Shown: positions 1-12,455, numbered from the stretch's first letter. The stretch: 64,000 nucleotides of DNA from Rhyacichthys aspro (GCA_036850595.1 CM072159.1:29559612-29623611), one strand, 5' to 3'. Translations and numbers: made by a program. The notes: generated by a model from the letters alone, not told the origin.

Positions 1-508
1 TCAAGTACTTTACCTTTATGAAAGCATGAACAAAATGGACACCTTTTGGAGACTACACCTGTCAAGATGGTCACACACATACAATCATCAACATGATATA
101 GAAACTTTCAAAAAGCTGACCAAGAGAGATTGTTAGACCAAATAGCACCACTATTATAGCCGTACATATGACTGCTCCTCTAACAGCTGTGTCTCATGTT
201 CAGCAGAGGAACAGTTCTCTCTTCTCGTTATGATGTTTAAATATATGACTAGATATCAGTCTTTTAAACTGAAAACAACCGATGATCAGGTTCTAATTCT
301 CACATCTTAATAAGAAATTATTTATAAATGTGTAAATGTGTGTTTCTAAACCATTAGGAGCCTATTTATTTTTGAAATTTTTGTTCAAATCCAGAGGTTC
401 AAAGCCTCGATGCTTTATTTTTGTCATTTCTCCGGTGCAGCCGCCCACATCGACTGGTCTGTGAGTGGTTTATTGAACCCAGGGGGGATGAAAGGCAGCA
501 GGACTTAC
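1..508 (-). other. tafa5: tafa5 intron sequence 3' of the exon at 509-636 (partial)
   Basis: The minus-strand donor GTAAGT (bases 503-508) opens an intron that runs off the left edge of the window. In other TAFA5 genes the last coding exon supplies only a couple of residues and the stop codon. I looked for an acceptor followed by a Val-Ser-stop pattern on the minus strand within these 508 bases and saw none, so the terminal exon and the 3' UTR should lie left of base 1. Nothing else is recognisable here. Confidence 0.7.
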
Positions 509-636
509 CGTGGTGGTTTTGACTCGGCCTCCGGGCTGTGTACAAGTCCAGCCAGATCTATTGACTAACAGGTCACAGCCTTCGTCCTCCAAACACGGCA
601 CCATCTCACACCACTGCTTTTTCCGAACGATGCTGG
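509..636 (-). CDS. tafa5: TAFA5 (FAM19A5) C-terminal coding exon, homologous to mammalian exon 3
   Basis: TAFA5 is a small secreted, disulfide-rich chemokine-like protein made mainly in brain and also described as an adipokine; signalling through S1PR2 has been reported. This 128-bp exon supplies the C-terminal half of the mature domain. Read on the minus strand it follows a strong acceptor (pyrimidine-rich, CCCCTGCAG) and ends in CACCACG before the donor GTAAGT. It starts with two bases (CC) that complete the codon opened by the G ending exon 50744-50893, giving Asp-Ala-Ser. The 42 complete codons include QWCEMVPCLEDEGCDLL and SGWTCTQPGG. Cysteine spacing across the junction is C-x11-C-x4-C-x5-C-x10-C, as in the TAFA family. 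The start SIVRKK and the residues EM, V and V at otherwise conserved positions differ from the mammalian protein as I recall it, so this may be one of the teleost paralogues. Which paralogue cannot be decided here. Confidence 0.96.
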
Positions 637-2654
637 CTGCAGGGGAGACAAAAGCACAAGAGAGAGAATGATTGGGACCGAGCTGGAATCCAAGATGGTG
701 GTGAAAACTCTGGAATAAATAGATTCAGACACACGACAAGCATGCAGACATGTTATGATTAAAATAGATGGATGACAGATGGGGTAGGACAGATATGGCA
801 TGGAATTTAACACGAAAAATGATGGAAAAAGAGATATGATAAATGTGTTGAGATACATCTAAATGGCGTGAAAGGTTTGGGAGGCATATGGAGGGGGAAG
901 TGAAGGAAAAAGATGAGATCTGCAGGTAGATGGGGTGCAATGGAGTAAAGAGACAATTGAGCGATATGAGTGGGGATGACAGAGAGAGATGCAGGAAAGA
1001 TGGAGAGAAGCAGAGAAATGGAGGTGAATGGAGAGGCCTGTGATCACTCAGGTAAATAAAACATTACAAATGCTGGCTGGCAGCTTGGCAGACATTTTTG
1101 CATTCTGCAGCGTTTCGAACCGGATGAAATATTCCTAATGCTGTGTTTGTCATTTTATCCTAAAGATACAAGAAGTACCATATGTCAAAGACAGTTTTAT
1201 TAATCTGTAGCATCCCATTCATTTTAGTAACACAAAGTAATTTGTCAAGACGGTTTATTGGTGTCTTTTCGGGAAAGCCCTAGAGATATATTTCTTGGTT
1301 TCAGTTTCAGCTACAGACTCAAACAAGCAACGCCATAAAAGATACTCACTGTCCATAGCAACAAAAGCAGTGGTCACTGTTTTTTTCCCCTCATTTAAAG
1401 CCTTTAAAGCCAGTGGATGGGATAGTCCAGGATAAAACAACACCTGGAAAAAATGCTGTTTGTCCAAAATACTTGTAACTCAAAAAGTGTTGGAAAGTAA
1501 AGTAACAGCAGCTTGTTTCTTAAATGGAGCTGAATGTGTAACAAAATATAACTTCTGTCCCACGTATTGTTTTCAATCTTAGCCTTTAACAACTGTTTTT
1601 GTCTGGAGTATGTCTGGAATTACATCTAGTATCCGTAATCTTTTCTTATGTGCTTCAGTGAGTCAGATATCAATTTGGTTTTTAAATGGATGTCAAGGAC
1701 TTGGTATTTACTCAACCCTTTTTGCAGCAGCAGATTATCAAACTAAGTAACACTTGCAGTAATACTTGGAGCATGCACATATGCAGATAACATTTCCGGC
1801 CTTTACAGAATGTATATATGTATAACGCTGTAATCCTGGATGAGTTATAGTGCTTACATATATCTCCATCTCGTGCTGTGCTCTCCCAGACTCTTAAAAA
1901 ACATGCTAAGCTCTGCTCCATATCAATAAATTTGCTCTGAGGGCACACTCATGAGCGGCCATAACCTTGCATATGGATCATCAGCAAGCACAGTACAGTG
2001 TTATTATCTCCATAAAGCAACATCTATATATCAATGCATGAAATATGTATACCCTCTCAAGCGCTACATGGCTAAATAATAAAAGTGCTATGAACACGGT
2101 GTCAGCACACAGCGCCAAACTGACACAGGTGTAAAGCATTATTATTGTTGAGTGCTTTTTGCTGACAAGCTACTTGAGGTTGAATTACTTTTTGCTACAA
2201 TAGCATGCCTCAAGGCTAGCTGTACTAACGATCTAAAACCTATATGTTTCTGACCTTGGGGGCGTACAGAGAACAATGCTTTTCACAGGAAACAAAGGAC
2301 AGTGCTGTTATTCTAATTGTTTCTTTTATGGTGTAAGCTTTTACTCAAAGACAAACAACCAGTATATTATCAATACTTCTTACAATTCAACATGATACAA
2401 CAACAGTAGTGTTATGTAAATATCAACTGTATTATATAAAAGAGAACTTAAAAGCTTGAGGGTATTGACTGAGGCAAGGTTTTTTTGTTTTTTTTTTCCC
2501 AGATATCAGTGACAAAGACAAAAAATACTCAAGTAAGTGAAAAGTAGAAATGATTTTTGTTTTTACTGTTTCTGACCTTTTCTAATGTAATATTTCAAGA
2601 TCGAAGTTAGATTTGTTTTGCAAAAAAGTGACTAGTGAGAGTATTTGAATCTCA

Positions 2655-2712
2655 TGATCAACAGGTGTTCCCCAGGGATCCACACAAGCCCCGCTGTTGT
2701 TCACTTTTACCC
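2655..2712 (+). mobile_element. LINE reverse-transcriptase fossil (PQGS motif)
   Basis: The plus strand from 2664 reads GVPQGSTQAPLLFTF. This matches the conserved reverse-transcriptase block GVPQGSxLGPLLFxxY of CR1/L2/Rex-type non-LTR retrotransposons. Only about 16 codons are recognisable. An in-frame stop lies just upstream (TGA at 2655-2657) and the downstream residues do not continue the family pattern, so this is a decayed scrap. The clade cannot be assigned. Confidence 0.5.
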
Positions 2713-5264
2713 ACGTCATCATGTTTAAAGACCTTCAATCTAAAAGTAAACACAAGGCCAATTCAAACAGGAGGAGGAAAATTGTCCCTAATCTCACTCA
2801 AAAAGTAGTAACTAGTCATTCCCAGCTCTTTTTCTCTGTATCCACACAGTACAACATATTTATTATTCATATTTTCTCTGTTTGTCAGTGTGTGCCAGTT
2901 TGTGCGCCAGTGATGAAGACAAATTTCCATTTTATGTAAATCTAAAGGACAAGAAGTTACTATGTGTCTGATTTACAAGCAGCTCTATACCTCCTGTGGT
3001 AAGTGCCAAGTAGAAGAGATGTGAAGCTGGTTTTGTAAATGACAAATGGAAGCAGAAAAGCCAGAGAGAAAATTAGAGGACATATTGAAAACACAGCATT
3101 CTCGAGGTGAAAGGAAAAACTTGTCAGACGCAATAGCCTGTGGTTTGGCCGTGTTCACAAGTGATATTTTCTCCTTTTTTAATGCAATCCATTATTCTAA
3201 ATTCATCTAATGAATGTTGTCGGCAAGGTCACTTATATGTTTTTCTAACAGGTTTTGTTCCGCCTCTGAATTACGCTCCAAAGGGGTGACCCTCGGCTGA
3301 TGAAGACGTATAGCAGTGTTTGGTAAATAATAGTAATGAGAAATGCACAGCCAGGGCTCATCTCTTATATATTACATTTATATTTTCACCTCAGTCTGTG
3401 ACCAGTCCCTTTTAGTTTATAGCACTGGTGAAACAATCAAACCTGTCATTTTTATATGATAGCATGTGTAGGAAATTGCAAAGTAAAAATACATCAACAA
3501 CTCCCATGGTGTATTATTTCAATGTGTTTCCAGTCTCATTGGCAGCAACTCTCCCGGCAGCTTTCCATTAACTTGGCCAGGTTGTTCCAAATCACTGTGA
3601 TTTTCACCAAATTATAGCTGAATTAAACAATAGCAAACAACCAGCTGCTGGGTGACAAATTAAAGTGGTGTATTTGAACATATTTAGGCAGAAAAGATGT
3701 GTGATGAAGGTTGGATCGATTGCAATTCCAATTTGTAAATTATAATAAAAAATGACACAATCAAGCAACATTCAAAGTACAATCTCTGTGATAGTTGTGG
3801 CACAGTTTATTCTTTGAAAGCTTAGTCATTGAGAGAACAAAATATATAACAGGGAAATGAAAAAAAAACAAAACAGATTTTGCCAATTTTTAGCAATAAT
3901 AACATAAAAAAGAAAGGGATATTGATTGGTTATTCTACAGCCAGGGTACACAGCCAATGAGAAAATTAAACTCGTTGTCAAAGTGTTGCCTTGGTCTTGC
4001 AATAAGGCATATGTAAAGAAAGAAAGACCAACATGATTCACCAAGACCTCAATGAATGAAAGCATAGTTCATCTGAGACTGTTAATTCTGCTGGAGCAAC
4101 CAAACTAAAGAGGGCTTTCATTTGTTTCTTTGAGTGTTTGTCCAATCCTGAGACTGTTTATTCTGGTGCTGTTCCTTAGAAATCCAACTTAGATTCTTAA
4201 AGGCCAAACTAATTCTTTATACGGAATAGAAAATAGAAATAAAGGCTAAAAATCGGCTGGTGCAATTGTAAGAAAGAAAAAAAACACAACACAAATATAG
4301 GCACCAGTGAGCCTACACACAAGTCAGAAACCCATTTGTTGCTATGTATCTAAGGTATAGGCATCAGCAGAAGATAAGGACTCAAAAAGGAGAGAATATT
4401 ATTACACCCTCCAAGGGACACTTATCTCTGCAGCAAATGGTGCATCACATTCATGTCAACAGCCAGCATCTTGGCCTAATAAATTCTGTCTAATGCCATG
4501 CCAGGCTGGAGATGGCAGGAGAAAGATGGGCTCGTGTATGAGCAGGATACAGAGGGAATGCAAGAAGAAAATGGAGCTAAAGACAGATCCGATCTGGTGT
4601 AATAAATGTGTGCAGCCCTCTCTATGAGATCATGTCCAGATACGACGTGAGGATGAGATAATTACACACTGTACACATCAGATAAGGCCTGGTCAGTGCA
4701 GAATCAGCAGAGTCAAGGGCTGCAGGAGGTGCTGGACATTAGATATGGCTCATTTATTTGGACAAATTTAATACATTTAAGACATTATCGAGTTTAATGG
4801 ATGCAAACATGCCTTGGTACAAAAGGCAATCACAATATATGTACCCGGTGTGTTCGAATATAACCTTTTGTTTGCAGTTTTCACACATATTCATATAAAT
4901 CCGGGCAATTTAATTACAATGTGGTGGAGCAAGAAATGTGGGATAGTTTTTTTAGTGGAGCTTTCAGACATATCTCACTGTAAACCTAAAACCTCTTGGA
5001 TTTGGGGATGAAATAAATGAGAAAATGGTTTTGGTATTAACAGAAAACCTAGCACTGTGTTCAGATATGAAAGTTGAGCCATTTTCTGAGTTACTTTTGA
5101 TTGCTTCTGAGTCACTAGGTTCAGAAGTGGAGTATTTAATACATCAGTGCGGTTTACACTGAATAGCAGCAGGTTAACTTCCGCTGCTCATTTACCACAA
5201 CAATCGTTTTGTGCAAATTAGAGCAGATTCACAAAGGCTCAAACACACAACTATTCTCCTGCTC

Positions 5265-5329
5265 TGTTCACCTTTGACCTGCTATTACCGGTCAATGGAA
5301 GTGCAATAACAGCAAATCAAAGGTGAATG
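5265..5329. repeat. imperfect inverted repeat, 57-65 nt hairpin
   Basis: Arms at 5269-5287 and 5307-5325 are reverse complements over 19 bases with three mismatches, around a 19-base loop. A few further pairs, including G-U wobbles, extend the stem outward to about 5265/5329. The outer arms contain CCTTTGA and TCAAAGG, which also resemble TCF/LEF sites. It could be a pre-miRNA-like hairpin, a paired binding site or chance; expression evidence would be needed to choose. Confidence 0.45.
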
Positions 5330-6067
5330 AGTCAAATAGGCTTTTGAGCTCATTCTTCATTTTTCATTCAAAAGGACTGCTTCTTTCCACATTTCCTCCC
5401 CGCTTCTATACTCTTAATGGACAAATTATAAGACATAAGGCCTGGCGGACAATGGGAGCGGTGCAAGGAACAATTCATCTTTCCTGAAAATTGCAGGGGA
5501 GTGGCAGATCGAGAATGATTTTGCCCAGATTCTCAAGTCATAAAAGCATTCAAAGATCCAGTCTTAACCTTTCCGATCCGCTCACAAACACGTTGGGACC
5601 ATCCTGATCCAGAATTTATCATAATTTGATGATAACTGCTCAGAAAAAAAGAAGAGATGGACTGCATTGTGTTTTAAAGTGTTTTAGTGATGTATTACGA
5701 GGTTAAATTCTACACTCTGCACTGACAACACATTGATGCCAATTAAAGAAAAAATGCAAGATTATGTTAATCCATCTGACGTAATAATCTTCCCTCCTAA
5801 AATAGACTACAGTGTTCATATAAAAAAGTGTATATTGTTGTTCATTTTCATTAAAAATGTAGAATCTACTTAGTGTTAATTAAAATCTTGGGTTCAGAGT
5901 ATCCTGACACTCCCAGTTTGCTCAAAGAATATTATATTAATTTCCTTGTTTACCTAAAGCATTGCCCCTGAACTCATAACATAAGGAGCAAGAGAATAAG
6001 GAACACAACAATATGCATATGTGAACTATATTCTGTAGTCACGTGATGTATATCGTCATCTCACACG

Positions 6068-6096
6068 GTCCTAAAGGGCGTCTGCTAAATAAAGGC
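6068..6096 (+). mobile_element. possible SINE/LINE 3'-tail remnant
   Basis: The stretch around GGGCGTCTGCTAAATAAA resembles the tail found at the 3' end of several fish tRNA-derived SINEs and their partner LINEs (ATAAAAGCGTCTGCTAAATG). No tRNA-like head with A and B boxes is visible upstream, so only the tail would survive. The match is short and could be coincidental. Confidence 0.3.
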
Positions 6097-6454
6097 AGAA
6101 GAAGCAGACACACTGCAGATGTAGCACATTTGCACCACACTCACACTCTCACTAATCTCTGCGCTGTGGTGTCAGGAAACAAAGTCAAACAAAAGGCGTC
6201 TGGAAAAAGCCCAACTGAGTGCCATTAAGACTCGAAGATTTGCTTTAATCACGGAAATCCCTCACCGATGTTGCTTTTTCCACTGGTTCTGTATCTGCGG
6301 TTAATGAAGTGTAGTGTGCGACCTGCCGCTGCCGACGTGCCGTCTGTAAACCTGACGTGGCCAGGCAGGAATTAGGAGACGGCTCAGTGGAAGGAGAGGA
6401 AAAGCCAATGCAAAGAAATAAATCTATGTGCTTTGTAATTAGCCACCAGCTCTC

Positions 6455-6655
6455 CATCTCCTCTTCTCAGGCTGCTGCTCATTTCCCTTTGTCTTATTTT
6501 CTCCGTCTGCAACTACTATTTTCTCTTTTTGCACTTTTATGTTTGCCCCCATTTCCAGTCCATCCCCTCCTCTCTGCCTCTCCTCCCCCTCCCCTGTGTC
6601 TCTCCTCTCTTCACCTCTTTTTCCTCCTCGTGCTTGTTCCTTTCCAGTCTATTGC
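6455..6655 (+). repeat. polypyrimidine-rich tract
   Basis: The plus strand is strongly enriched in C and T over about 200 bases, densest at 6551-6634, with runs such as CTCCCCCTCCCC. It opens spurious frames in two registers. It is low-complexity sequence and may form non-B DNA; no gene signal goes with it. Confidence 0.6.
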
Positions 6656-7682
6656 CTTGGCTGATTTTCATAAGATTATTCCACCCGTTTGGCGGCCTTG
6701 ATGAGTATCTGCACACTAAAAGCTGTCAAGCCCTTTTTGAAAAAGCCTGAGGTTTTTTGGTGAAGTGAATTTGTGTCCCAAATAGCTTCTCTGCACTCAT
6801 GAAACTTCAAGAGAGAGAAATAATGAGATAGCATGCTGACTGACATTTCCCGACCTTAGCTTTGTGTTTTTGTGCAAGCAAAAATATGCATGTGCAAGTC
6901 ACTGTCACTTAATAGCGTTTTACATGTGTGCATTAATCCTTTGGCATCTACAACTATTTCCCAGAGTATTTATGTCATATTAAAAGAAGCCTTTAGTAGC
7001 CTTTTTAAATGATCAAACAGTGAAAGACTTTTCTAAATGTGATGTTTGTTGCTCAAACTTGAAACAGAAATAAGTGTCTGATACTTTCATGTGTTAAATA
7101 AACAATTGAAATAGAAAAATACAGCATCACTTTAACAACACAATCGCTCACAGGACAAAATGAAAATTTCTCATTTCTTTCTGAAACAGCTCTTGCTTCA
7201 GTTTCACACATCTCTGTTCTCAGTATCACTCTGTAAATTAAACCTATTCAAGATTTCTGTATTTCTAAATTGTTGAAACTGATATAAAATAAAAAAATTA
7301 CCCACTGTGCACAACCTTCTGTAAATAAATGCTGCCTTTACTTGATTGATTTTTCATATTGTCCCTGAAAATCGAACCTGAATCCAAAAGACTTCTTTAA
7401 AGATGATTTACAGACATCTTGCAAAGTGACCTTTTCCTGCCATAAAAGATAACAAGCATTCTTCACTTTGCTGAATTTAAATGCTAAGTTACTAGTTTGA
7501 GTGTATTCCTATGTTATTATATTGGGACTGATATCCTAACTTGTATTGTTCAGCCCAAAACCTCACCAGAGAGCTGAGCCCTAACCATGGCTCCCAACAC
7601 TGACACTGGTGCCGTTGTGGTGCTAACTGGCGGCTTGTGTGGTGTGCCATTGCTCCAGGCTTGTTTTCTTTGGTTGCGTGTA

Positions 7683-7684
<2 letters not shown>

Positions 7685-7722
<38 letters not shown>
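7685..7722. repeat. (TG)n microsatellite
   Basis: About 18 uninterrupted TG dinucleotides. On the minus strand it creates artificial His-Thr repeat reading frames that should not be taken as genes. Likely length-polymorphic. Confidence 0.97.
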
Positions 7723-7723
<1 letters not shown>

Positions 7724-8493
7724 AACCAGGAGCTGCTGATATCGTTCATTCACAGATGTGTCCTGACATTTCCTCACAGCTGAACGCCAGCAGCAACCCC
7801 TGATTTGTGGACGCACACATCCACACTCTCCCACGTGTACATAAGGATCGAGCCGAGCCGAGGAGAGCCCAAAGGCGGTGCGAGCCAGGAGGAGGAAATG
7901 TCAGTCTGTACAGGAGTCGGGGGGAAAGAGATCATTTACGGCTGTCTACAGAGACGCTGGTACATCAGGAGTCAATGCTACAGTCTGACATTCACACCTG
8001 AGAGAAGCCGGCACACACAAATCCAAATCACCCGAGACTGTCAGACACGGGATAATCACCAACAAACTTTCTGAAAATAATGAAAATTTACAAAAAACAG
8101 TGGCCTTTGCTACTGGGAAATTGTGTTATTATGCAAAGTTTCCACAAACCTCCAGGAACTTGAATCTACAGAGACTGGACTAAATCACGGCATAGAGAAA
8201 AAGAAAAGTGGCTAGTTAAGTTATATTCTGTGTCTATTTTGAATTATGTATTTCTTTGGTTGATTTCATTGAGTTTACGGCGTCGAGTTTTCATTGTCAC
8301 ATTTACATAAGTACATAAATACTTCTACAGACTCACACAATTTCTAAAAAGTTAAGAAAGTCTATCTGAAGTTTCTGTTACTGTATGCCTTTTCATACAT
8401 AACTTGTTTTACATAAGTGTTTCTTTAGTTTCATACAGCACTAACTACAGACAAAAACAGCGTTAGACGTCCCATGGAGTTCTGAGGAGTTCA

Positions 8494-8520
8494 GTGGAGG
8501 TTTGTGGAGGTTTGTGGAGG
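8494..8520. repeat. short tandem repeat, 10-bp unit
   Basis: A 10-base unit, TTTGTGGAGG, is present twice in tandem, preceded by a diverged partial copy (CAGTGGAGG). It is a minor minisatellite-like array with no associated gene. Confidence 0.6.
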
Positions 8521-11080
8521 GAATCCGGTCCCACGCCGCAGAAGTGTTGTAAAGTGCGACAGAGAGCACAGTGAGATTTCTGTCGCAGGTACAGCCGCCT
8601 ACAAATCACATATGCACTACGGTGCACATTCACACATACATGCTCATTCACAGCTCTCCCACACAGGTAAGAGGTGGCCCATATGTACTGTGTGTTCACA
8701 CTTGTACAGACTCTAGGCTCATGCAGTAATAATAAACATTTTTACATTTCTGCAGAGACATTTTGAGCCGTATATGCCAAGAAAAAGAGAACAGTTTGGG
8801 ATCATGAGGCTGAATTCACACTTACCTGAGACAGACTCATAAAATAACTATCAGATGGAACTGGGGTTGTTTTTTCATTGTTTTCTAATACAATTTTAAT
8901 AAATGTTCAGACTTTCAGACATATTCTTCTACTTTTATTTCATCAGCATTAGTTTAATGGTATTTAAATGTGAAGTTCTTATTCCAGCCATTTACGTTGT
9001 GGTAAGATTCGACAAACGTGGCACATCAGTAAATTGTAAAAATTAAGTCTAAAATCAGTCCTAATTGAAGGACGTAGTGGGAAAATGAGAAGTAGTGGTG
9101 TCTGGAGACTGACTGCAATAACCTCAAATGAAACACTGGAAGTAAGACTGAGGGGCAGGTACTTAATAAAAACTGCAGCATCCCTGAAATGGACTAAAAC
9201 ATGTGCACCTTATCCTCCATTGGGCCAGGTTTTGTGAATAAATGTCTGGGTAATGTCTGCAACTTGAAGGATGTGGACCAAGGCTTTCTTTGTTCAAAAA
9301 AAAAAAAAGATTCTTCTATAACTAAATGTTGATTCTCAAAGATATTTCCAGAGGGTTTCCGCCCGGTTGTGTCTTGCGTGACGTGCAAGGACCAAATCCA
9401 TCCATTTGTGCAGAATGAGTGTTTGCTGGCGCCTAAACGCAGAGTGAGCGTCCGCCGCTCTAATGATGCCTCCTGATGACAGCTGCGATCGTGACGTGGC
9501 CCACAATAATGAAGGTGACTACGTTGAAGTTGATGCTAAATGACACAGTGACATAGTTAGAATAAGTAGAGCAGTGCCTTGAGGCTGCAAACAGAAATAA
9601 ACACAGCGATGTAATTGGTTCACTCACACATATTGTGCTGAAGGTGTGTGTGTGTGTTAATAAAGAGTGTACAGCTGGTGGAGGCCCGGACCCTCCAGAC
9701 AGCCTTTCTCCTTCCTGGATGTTGATGATTCTTGTCTATTTAGCCTTATTGACCTCTACATCCAAACTAATCCTCCTTAAATTATGCATAACCTTTTAGT
9801 TGGCGCAGCTCCCCATAAATCTGTCTATTCCCTGTTTGCTCCCTTACAAAGCCCGCTAAACAAATTCCAATTAAGCAAAACAGCAATACGGCGTGAATGA
9901 TAATACAACTCGGTCCCTGAAGAAGATAAGAGCGTAATAATCATGGCCGTTATGTGTAAGGCAGCTTTCCTCAAATCTGGTTAGTGCTTATTATTTGCAG
10001 GTCATGTGATCAGCCGTTTGTGCGCTGCATGTTTACGTGCATGTACTGTATATTTACTCTGCTTCAGTCGGGGCAAATTATCCTCATTACAAGTGTCAGT
10101 TAAATGGCATGTAAAATATTTATCATTACACACTCCCTCCAGGATTTTGATGTTGGTGCGTGACTCTCTCTTGCCATTTCTGACGATTAGAACGGCATGA
10201 AACGAGATCATTTTTGTGATAATGTTTGAGTGCTAAGTGTGGGCAGGTTTTTGAGTTCTGTGTTGGTGTAGGTTTGATCATGTGACTGGGACTGAGCACG
10301 AGCCTGGTTATACTCCTCACTGTTGAGATATGTTTTAAATAGGAATGACTTTGTTTTGACATGAACCCAATGAGCAGAGAGTCCCCATGTAACTCTCTTA
10401 CATCTGTGGAAGGCACGTCTGAAAGCATACATCATTTTCTCACGCTAAATACACAAAGATAAACGTCTCACCCATAACTTAGCTTTTTAATAACTTTGAC
10501 AAGTTTTGACTGCTAATTTTCTCCAATCTTTCAAAGCTGTCTGTTTAACTTTCTCTCTTTAAAAAGTCTAAACGGCATAAATCAACTGAAAAAGCATGTC
10601 CTGGCCATGTCACATGACTGAAAAAAAAAAAAAAACAGCAGTCAAAACATGTCAGTGTAGAGAAGTCAAAGCTTAAAGACTTGTCTATTTAGGCTGAATT
10701 AAATAACTTTGTCTACAACCAATAACAATTATGAATTAAAAGCCTTCTACTAAATGCTTGAGCAGCGGTAGCTTTACTGTGAATGAGAAAGGACAGATTA
10801 TAGTGCTACACTGAGTAAATGACCCTTCAAATGAGCAGTGAAGAAGAAAAGCTATTTATAGAAACACAACAGACACACTACTGCTGCATTACAGCACATA
10901 AAACATACACAGTATTACAGCTTTTTCTCAGCTCTGCCATTTTTGGAATAAAAAGTCCCATTCATCATTAATTCTACCGACAGATGGCTCAGAGCTGAAT
11001 CAAGCAGCCATCAGTCTTCAGCGAGAACACTGGGCGATAATCTAAATGTTGTTCATGTTGGACTAAAAAGACACTTCACT

Positions 11081-11576
11081 TTAACCTGACTCCGCCAGAT
11101 AGAACTGCTCCACAGATCATAGTCTATCTCACAGAACCATCTGGAAGGCTCCCGTTGAAAGCGTTTGCAAAAGGGAGGCGCCTTCTGTCATAAACTTGGT
11201 GTTGATTGAATAAAACCCGACTAGTATCCGCTTATCATGAGGTTTCTTTAACCAATCACAGCAACGATATGACGTGCCCCTCTTTGCGCTTCTTTCAAAG
11301 ATACTCTCTACTTCTGATAAAACTGTCTCGATAGCAGCGTCAACGCTAACGTCTTTCGTCGTAGCCATGTTGAAAACAAAGAAGAGAAGAGAGCGCTTGT
11401 TGCTTTCTTCAAATTAAAAACCCACCTCTACCTGTTAGTGCTGCAACATCATTGGTCACAAGAGTCCGGTGAGTCCACGGTTCGCGACTCAAGCGGTTTG
11501 GTTGGAGCGATACAAGATGGATTTACAAGAGTTTTGGAAACTCCCAAATCTCGCGAGAATCCAGCTGCAAGGTTAA
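11081..11576 (-). mobile_element. unclassified element with TTAACCT inverted ends and an internal 79-codon ORF
   Basis: The block starts TTAACCTGACTCCGCCAGAT and its other end, read on the minus strand, starts TTAACCTTGCAGCTGGATTC. The shared TTAACCT ends suggest weak terminal inverted repeats with a TTA/TAA target, as in some MITEs. A minus-strand ORF (11129-11368, MATTKDVSVDAAIETVLSEV onward) begins at an ATG in fair context. About 180 bases upstream of that ATG is the perfect palindrome TCTCGCGAGA, a known vertebrate TATA-less promoter motif. CpG content is higher than in the flanks. I do not recognise the protein and see no catalytic motif. Alternatives are a gene fragment carried by a dispersed repeat, a small unannotated gene, or chance. 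Confidence 0.3.
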
Positions 11577-12455
11577 CTTCACTTGGCACAAGCACATAAT
11601 CACCTCAAGCTTTGGTTTTGAAAGCAAAGGTCTATTTATATCAGAGAGAAGAACTACTTAAGAGTGTTATATAAAAGTAATATACTCACTCATTAAACTG
11701 AAAAGTTATTTTTTTATTTTCAGCATTAAAGTACTAAAAGTTGTTGTTGTTTTTTTAAACCTCACTGCCTCTGTGCCGAGTGTTCTCGAGAAGAGTGCTT
11801 TTGTTCAGTGTTTCATCAGCTGCTATTTTTGTTAAAGGGAACTTTTGCAGATGCAGAAGATTTGTTTTTTTAAAAAAGCTTCTTCAACTACATCTTTTAT
11901 AACAAAGGCCAATCAGGTTTTATTATGCCATTGTTTTTCTCTGTTCCTTTTTTTCCTGGACTTTTAGGAGTGTGTAGAGTGCTCTTTAACATGGCCTTTA
12001 ATGACTTGATACTGAATGTAGGAGCTGGATGTTGAGGTGTACTGTACACTTATGCAAATTTAAAGCTGCAGATCCTGTTTCGTTAATGTCCAAAGTGGTG
12101 TATTGTTTTTAGTGGAACCAAACTGCACCAGGTGCTTCGCTCGGCCACATGTGTGCACTTCAAAAGGATAAACGCTCCAGATATACCCGTCCTGGTACTT
12201 TGAATTTTATTTCGCGAGACCTCTCACCATTAAGTGTGAGTGATAGCGGGGCCCCAGCTGTGCCTCCTGCCACTGTCCCAGAGACCGTCCCGCTCCCACC
12301 TCACCCCAACGGTCTTGACCCAGTTAAGACGGCTGTGTGACTGATAACCGAAGCAGAGGCCGTCAGACAAGCCTTATTGAGACAATAAATGAGCCGGGAC
12401 TCTAGTTGTACGGCCAGCTACATTAGTTATGTATTTAGAGTACTGCTTGGCTGAG

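Noticed and set aside
1110..1125. B-box-like GGTTCGAAAC on the minus strand, suggesting a tRNA or SINE
   Set aside because: No A box at the right distance and no cloverleaf can be drawn.
7492..7834. His-Thr repeat reading frames on the minus strand
   Set aside because: Produced by the TG microsatellite at 7685-7722.
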